A DNA stretch of 64,000 nucleotides, from positions 992,001-1,056,000 of the forward strand of contig NZ_JBBGAZ010000001.1 in the NCBI RefSeq assembly GCF_037478305.1, given 5' to 3'. Made by a program: the position numbers and the translations under genes. The stretch is from Cognatishimia coralii (lineage in GTDB: Bacteria > Pseudomonadota > Alphaproteobacteria > Rhodobacterales > Rhodobacteraceae). Positions 60,189 to 64,000 of this stretch are shown here, piece by piece. Position 1 is the stretch's first letter. The number at the start of each line of letters is the position of its first letter. Under the pieces are notes generated by a model, which worked only from the letters and a program-made list of their open reading frames with translations, had not been told where the DNA came from and searched no databases.

Positions 60189-62075
60189 ATGAGTTATGCA
60201 GAGGTTTACGCGCAGTGGGAGAAAGACCCGGAAGGCTTTTGGCTGAAAGCAGCTGAAGCAATCGATTGGGTCGAGGCGCCAAAGACCGGTGTCACCGACA
60301 AAGGCAATGGCTTTTACGAGTGGTTCGCTGACGCCAAGGTCAACACCTGCTGGAACGCGCTGGACCGCCATGTCGAGGCTGGACGCGGCGATCAGGCAGC
60401 GATCATCTATGACTCTCCGATGACCGGGACCAAGCGGTCGATCTCTTATTCTGATTTGCGCGATGAGGTGGCCGTTTTCGCGGGCGCTTTGGCCGCACAG
60501 GGCATCGAAAAAGGCGACCGTGTCATCATCTATATGCCAATGGTGCCCGAGGCCCTAACGGCCATGCTCGCCTGCGCCCGTATCGGCGCGATTCATTCTG
60601 TGGTCTTTGGCGGATTTGCCTCCAACGAGCTGGCCGTGCGGATCGATGACGCGACGCCCAAAGCCATTATCGCAGCCTCCTGTGGGCTCGAGCCGGGCCG
60701 CGTTGTCGCCTATAAACCCTTGCTGGACGGCGCAATCGACATGGCGGCACACAAGCCCGAAGTCTGCGTGATTTTGCAACGTGATCAAGAGCTTGCGCCC
60801 ATGGGCGACCGCGATGTCGACTGGCGCGAGATCGCATCTGCTGCGGACCCGATCGACTGCGTGCCGGTCGAAGGCACCCACCCTGCCTATATCCTCTATA
60901 CCTCTGGCACCACCGGTCAGCCTAAGGGTGTCATGCGCCCGACAGCGGGCCATCTGGTGGCGCTCAACTGGACCATGAAGAACATCTATGACGTGGACCC
61001 TGGCGAAGTCTTTTGGGCGGCGTCAGATGTTGGCTGGGTCGTAGGTCACAGCTACATCTGCTATGCGCCTCTGATCCATGGCAATACGACGATAGTCTTT
61101 GAAGGCAAGCCAGTCGGCACACCCGACGCGGGCACGTTCTGGCGCGTGATCTCAGAGCATAAAGTCGCCAGCTTCTTCACCGCCCCGACCGCCTTCCGCG
61201 CTGTGAAACGCGAAGACCCCACGGGCGCGATGATCAAAGACTACGATCTCAGTAGCTTGCGCAGCGTCTTCCTCGCAGGCGAACGCGCAGACCCTGACAC
61301 GATCACATGGGCTGAAAGCAATCTGAACGTGCCAGTAATTGACCACTGGTGGCAGACGGAAACCGGCTATGCGATTGCCGCGAACCCCTTGGGGATCGAG
61401 CAACTGCCTGTGAAACTCGGCTCTCCGGCGGTGCCAATGCCGGGCTATCAGGTGGATATTCTGGATGACGGCGGCCATCCGGTCGCGGCGGGCGAACTTG
61501 GCGCGATTGCGGTGAAACTGCCCCTGCCCCCAGGCACTCTGCCGACGCTCTGGAATGCGGATGCGCGCTATCAGTCGAGCTATCTGAATACCTTCCCCGG
61601 CTATTATGAGACCGGCGACGCGGGCATGAAAGACGAGGACGGCTACCTCTATATCATGGCGCGCACCGATGACGTGATCAACGTCGCGGGGCACCGTCTT
61701 TCGACCGGTGGTATGGAAGAAGTCCTTGCCGAGCACCCAGACGTGGCCGAATGCGCTGTGATCGGCGTCGCGGACCAGTTGAAAGGGCAGATGCCGCTGG
61801 GCTTCCTATGCCTGAACGCGGGCACGGATCGGCCGCATGAGGAGATTGTCTCTGAGGTCGTCAAACTGGTGCGCGAAAAGATCGGCCCGGTGGCTGCGTT
61901 CAAGATGGCAACCGTTGTGGATCGCTTGCCAAAAACCCGCTCGGGCAAGATCCTGCGTGGCACGATGGTGTCGATTGCGGATGGCAAAGACTGGAAAATG
62001 CCGGCGACCATTGATGATCCGGTTATTCTCGATGAGATCACCGAAGCTCTGCAATCCCTCGGCTACGCCAAATAG
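60189..62075 (+). CDS. prpE: propionyl-CoA synthetase
   Basis: 628 residues. Activates propionate (and less well acetate) to the CoA ester. ADEAAc-like N-terminus with YAQWEKDPEGFWLKAAEAID, P-loop YTSGTTGQPKGVMRPTAG, WWQTETGYAI, and the Lys that is acylated in KTRSGKILRGTM. PrpE type is favoured over Acs by length and by the GVMRP after the P-loop. AAGGAGGA site. No methylcitrate or methylmalonyl gene is adjacent. Confidence 0.93.
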   Translation: MSYAEVYAQWEKDPEGFWLKAAEAIDWVEAPKTGVTDKGNGFYEWFADAKVNTCWNALDRHVEAGRGDQAAIIYDSPMTGTKRSISYSDLRDEVAVFAGALAAQGIEKGDRVIIYMPMVPEALTAMLACARIGAIHSVVFGGFASNELAVRIDDATPKAIIAASCGLEPGRVVAYKPLLDGAIDMAAHKPEVCVILQRDQELAPMGDRDVDWREIASAADPIDCVPVEGTHPAYILYTSGTTGQPKGVMRPTAGHLVALNWTMKNIYDVDPGEVFWAASDVGWVVGHSYICYAPLIHGNTTIVFEGKPVGTPDAGTFWRVISEHKVASFFTAPTAFRAVKREDPTGAMIKDYDLSSLRSVFLAGERADPDTITWAESNLNVPVIDHWWQTETGYAIAANPLGIEQLPVKLGSPAVPMPGYQVDILDDGGHPVAAGELGAIAVKLPLPPGTLPTLWNADARYQSSYLNTFPGYYETGDAGMKDEDGYLYIMARTDDVINVAGHRLSTGGMEEVLAEHPDVAECAVIGVADQLKGQMPLGFLCLNAGTDRPHEEIVSEVVKLVREKIGPVAAFKMATVVDRLPKTRSGKILRGTMVSIADGKDWKMPATIDDPVILDEITEALQSLGYAK

Positions 62076-62085
62076 ACACGGAACC

Positions 62086-62131
62086 GCGCGCGGCGGGACT
62101 TTGCCAACGGCAAACCGCGGCGCGCGCTTTT
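62086..62131. terminator. hairpin between convergent prpE and nadK
   Basis: Outer arms gcgcgc (62086-62091) and gcgcgc (62122-62127), inner stem tttgcc/ggcaaa (62100-62105/62109-62114). Followed by tttta at the nadK stop. Imperfect in the middle but likely a terminator for prpE. Confidence 0.65.
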
Positions 62132-62897
62132 AGACGAATTGTTCTCGGATCAGACGCTCTTCCAGTCCATGGCCCGGATCAAACAGGATGCGGTGTCCCA
62201 CCGCTGGCTCTGACTTGATCTCGACCGTGGCCACGTTGCGCACAGAGCGGCTGTCTGCATCGGCCATCACGGGCCGTTTTTCGGGATTGGTGACTTCAAA
62301 GGTCACGGTCGAGGACTTACGCACCAAGGCCCCCCGCCACCGACGCGGACGAAACGGCGCGATGGCCGTCAGGGCCAGGACATCCGAGCCAATCGGCAAA
62401 ATCGGGCCGTGTGCTGAATAGTTATAGGCCGTCGATCCCGCCGGTGTCGCCAACAAAGCGCCGTCGCAGACCAGCTCTTCCATCCGCATGCGCCCATCAA
62501 TCCAGATCCGCAGCTTCGCCGCCTGCGGGCCTTGGCGCAGCAATGACACCTCGTTGATCGCAAGTGCAGAATGCACCGTACCGTCAACTTGCGTCGCGGT
62601 CATGGTCAGCGGGTTGATGATCTCTTCCTCGGCGTCTGCAAGCCGGGCCATCAGGTCCTCGGAGGCGTATTCATTCATCAGAAACCCGACGGTGCCCCGG
62701 TTCATCCCATAGACGGGAACGTCTAGCTCCTGCGTGCCGTGCAAGGTCTGCAGCATGAATCCATCACCCCCAAGCGCCACAATCAGATCGGCCTCTTCAG
62801 GCGCGCAAGTGCCGTGCATAGCGACCAACTCCGCCTGACCCGTCTGCGCGGACTCAGCCTCTGAGGCCAGAAATGCGATTCTTTTGCGGTCCGCCAC
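62130..62897 (-). CDS. nadK: NAD kinase
   Basis: 255 residues. Phosphorylates NAD to NADP. Motifs: IVALGGDGFMLQTLHGTQ (GGDG), GFLMNEYASEDL after NRGTVG, and LLATPAGSTAYNYSAHGPIL. The start is probably the GTG at 62897, eight bases after AGGA, since MADRKRIAFLAS is the usual N-terminus. The frame continues to 62954 but those residues are not conserved. Divergent from glyA. Confidence 0.94.
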   Translation of the reverse strand: MADRKRIAFLASEAESAQTGQAELVAMHGTCAPEEADLIVALGGDGFMLQTLHGTQELDVPVYGMNRGTVGFLMNEYASEDLMARLADAEEEIINPLTMTATQVDGTVHSALAINEVSLLRQGPQAAKLRIWIDGRMRMEELVCDGALLATPAGSTAYNYSAHGPILPIGSDVLALTAIAPFRPRRWRGALVRKSSTVTFEVTNPEKRPVMADADSRSVRNVATVEIKSEPAVGHRILFDPGHGLEERLIREQFV

Positions 62898-63020
62898 GGC
62901 GTGATTCCTGTTTCCAAAGCCCGAAATCTGGTTCCGAAAGAAACATAAGTTCACAGCAAGCGCCAGCCATGGCGCGATGAAATCGCACAGGGTCGCTTTT
63001 TGGTCTTTTAGCCCAGGGGT

Positions 63021-63036
63021 GTTTCCGATAGGAAAC
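63021..63036 (+). promoter_or_regulatory. short hairpin in the glyA leader
   Basis: gtttcc (63021-63026) and ggaaac (63031-63036) with tetraloop gata, 35 bp before the glyA ATG. Too small for a known riboswitch by itself. It may be a protective or regulatory stem. Confidence 0.35.
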
Positions 63037-63070
63037 CTGCAAATTTAAACCTCATTTCGGAGCCTCATAA

Positions 63071-64000
63071 ATGACCGCATCCACCGACACTGGTTTCTTC
63101 ACGGAAAGCCTCGCCACACGTGACCCAGAGCTGTTTGGCTCTATCACCGACGAGCTGGGCCGTCAGCGCGATGAAATCGAGCTGATCGCGTCCGAGAACA
63201 TCGTTTCCGCCGCTGTGATGGAAGCGCAGGGCTCTGTCATGACCAACAAGTATGCCGAGGGCTATCCGGGCCGTCGCTACTATGGCGGTTGCCAATATGT
63301 GGACGTGGCCGAAAACCTCGCGATTGACCGTGCGAAACAGCTTTTCGGCTGTGAGTTTGCCAATGTGCAGCCGAATTCTGGGTCTCAGGCCAACCAAGGC
63401 GTATTTCAGGCGCTGATCAAACCAGGCGATACCATTCTGGGCATGAACCTCGCCTCTGGCGGCCACCTGACCCACGGTGCGGCGCCAAACCAGTCCGGCA
63501 AATGGTTTAAGGCGGTTCAATATGGTGTGCGTCAGCAGGACAACCTGATCGACTATGATGAGGTCGAGGCGCTGGCACTTGAGCACAAGCCTCAGCTGAT
63601 CATCGCGGGCGGCTCGGCGATCCCACGCGTCATCGATTTCGCCAAGTTCCGCGAAATCGCCGACAAGGTTGGCGCCTATCTGCACGTTGATATGGCGCAC
63701 TTCGCGGGTCTCGTGGCCGCAGGCGAGCACCCATCGCCTTTCCCCTACGCAGATGTCGCGACCACCACGACCCACAAGACCCTGCGCGGTCCACGTGGCG
63801 GTATGATCCTGACCAACGACGAAGCCATCGCCAAGAAGGTGAACTCTGCGATCTTCCCAGGCATTCAGGGCGGCCCGCTGATGCATGTCATCGCGGCCAA
63901 AGCCGTCGCGTTTGGCGAGGCCCTGCGTCCTGAATTTAAGACCTATCAGCAGAACGTCCGCGCCAATGCGGTGGCTCTGGCCGATCAGCTGATGAAGGGT
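63071..64000 (+). CDS. glyA: serine hydroxymethyltransferase, 3' end outside window
   Basis: 310 codons are in the window of about 430 expected. PLP enzyme that interconverts serine and glycine, charging tetrahydrofolate. IELIASENIVSAAVMEAQGS, TNKYAEGYPGRRYYGGCQYV, and the PLP lysine in TTTTHKTLRGPRGG are intact. ATG 63071 follows CGGAG. Confidence 0.97.
   Translation, partial: MTASTDTGFFTESLATRDPELFGSITDELGRQRDEIELIASENIVSAAVMEAQGSVMTNKYAEGYPGRRYYGGCQYVDVAENLAIDRAKQLFGCEFANVQPNSGSQANQGVFQALIKPGDTILGMNLASGGHLTHGAAPNQSGKWFKAVQYGVRQQDNLIDYDEVEALALEHKPQLIIAGGSAIPRVIDFAKFREIADKVGAYLHVDMAHFAGLVAAGEHPSPFPYADVATTTTHKTLRGPRGGMILTNDEAIAKKVNSAIFPGIQGGPLMHVIAAKAVAFGEALRPEFKTYQQNVRANAVALADQLMKG

Noticed and set aside
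62955..63070. Riboswitch upstream of glyA
   Set aside because: Only one 6-bp hairpin is seen, with no glycine-, SAM- or folate-type conserved core.

Overview
The window is a stretch of chromosome from a marine alphaproteobacterium of the Rhodobacteraceae (Roseobacter group). The evidence is the protein repertoire (LdtR-type MarR regulator, DmdB- and DmdC-like CoA enzymes, homodimeric AceE with a lipoyl-E3, an allantoinase/OHCU-decarboxylase fusion), a GC content near 58-60 % by eye, and short intergenic repeats of a kind scattered through genomes of this family. Genes are dense, many overlap by 1-4 bases, and no gap exceeds 300 bp. I saw no rRNA, tRNA, CRISPR array, insertion sequence or prophage. 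The first and last genes (an MFS transporter and glyA) are cut by the window edges.

1-15 kb: a GPH-type transporter, an alpha/beta hydrolase and thrS lead to the most distinctive locus, a four-gene bufferin operon (4378-6942: exported four-Cys DUF2282 precursor, DUF692/MNIO enzyme, DUF2063 partner, DoxX protein). This is a ribosomally made, post-translationally modified metal-binding peptide system linked to copper. Next come small membrane, ArsC-like and cold-shock genes, a secreted eight-cysteine protein, thyA-folA, gloA, ldtR, an XRE regulator with sdhE, aspartate aminotransferase and a MATE exporter.

15-32 kb: parE is followed by an AT-rich accessory gene of HEPN-like character and an entericidin lipoprotein. 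A urate catabolism cluster follows: puuD, LysR regulator, uraH, fused puuE-uraD, allA and a urate/xanthine permease. allE lies about 7 kb away, and no allantoate amidohydrolase is visible. Between them is the pyruvate dehydrogenase operon aceE-aceF-lpd, in which E2 and E3 each carry one very similar lipoyl domain, and a GAPDH gene.

32-41 kb: mostly single housekeeping or stress genes: SRAP/HMCES, DUF1992, GNAT, pirin, an exported 5'-nucleotidase, DUF952-pyrD-arsC, a second MATE exporter and two tandem PaaI thioesterases.

41-51 kb: an acyl-CoA catabolism region with two paralogous MerR regulators separated by clear palindromic sites, a DmdC-like acyl-CoA dehydrogenase, a GST, fadA, fadB and a DmdB-like acyl-CoA ligase. 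It probably degrades fatty acids, branched acids or methylmercaptopropionate from DMSP.

51-64 kb: a SPOR-domain protein, a translationally coupled nucleoside salvage operon (cdd-deoA-deoB-add-upp), malic enzyme maeB, propionyl-CoA synthetase prpE, NAD kinase and the start of glyA.
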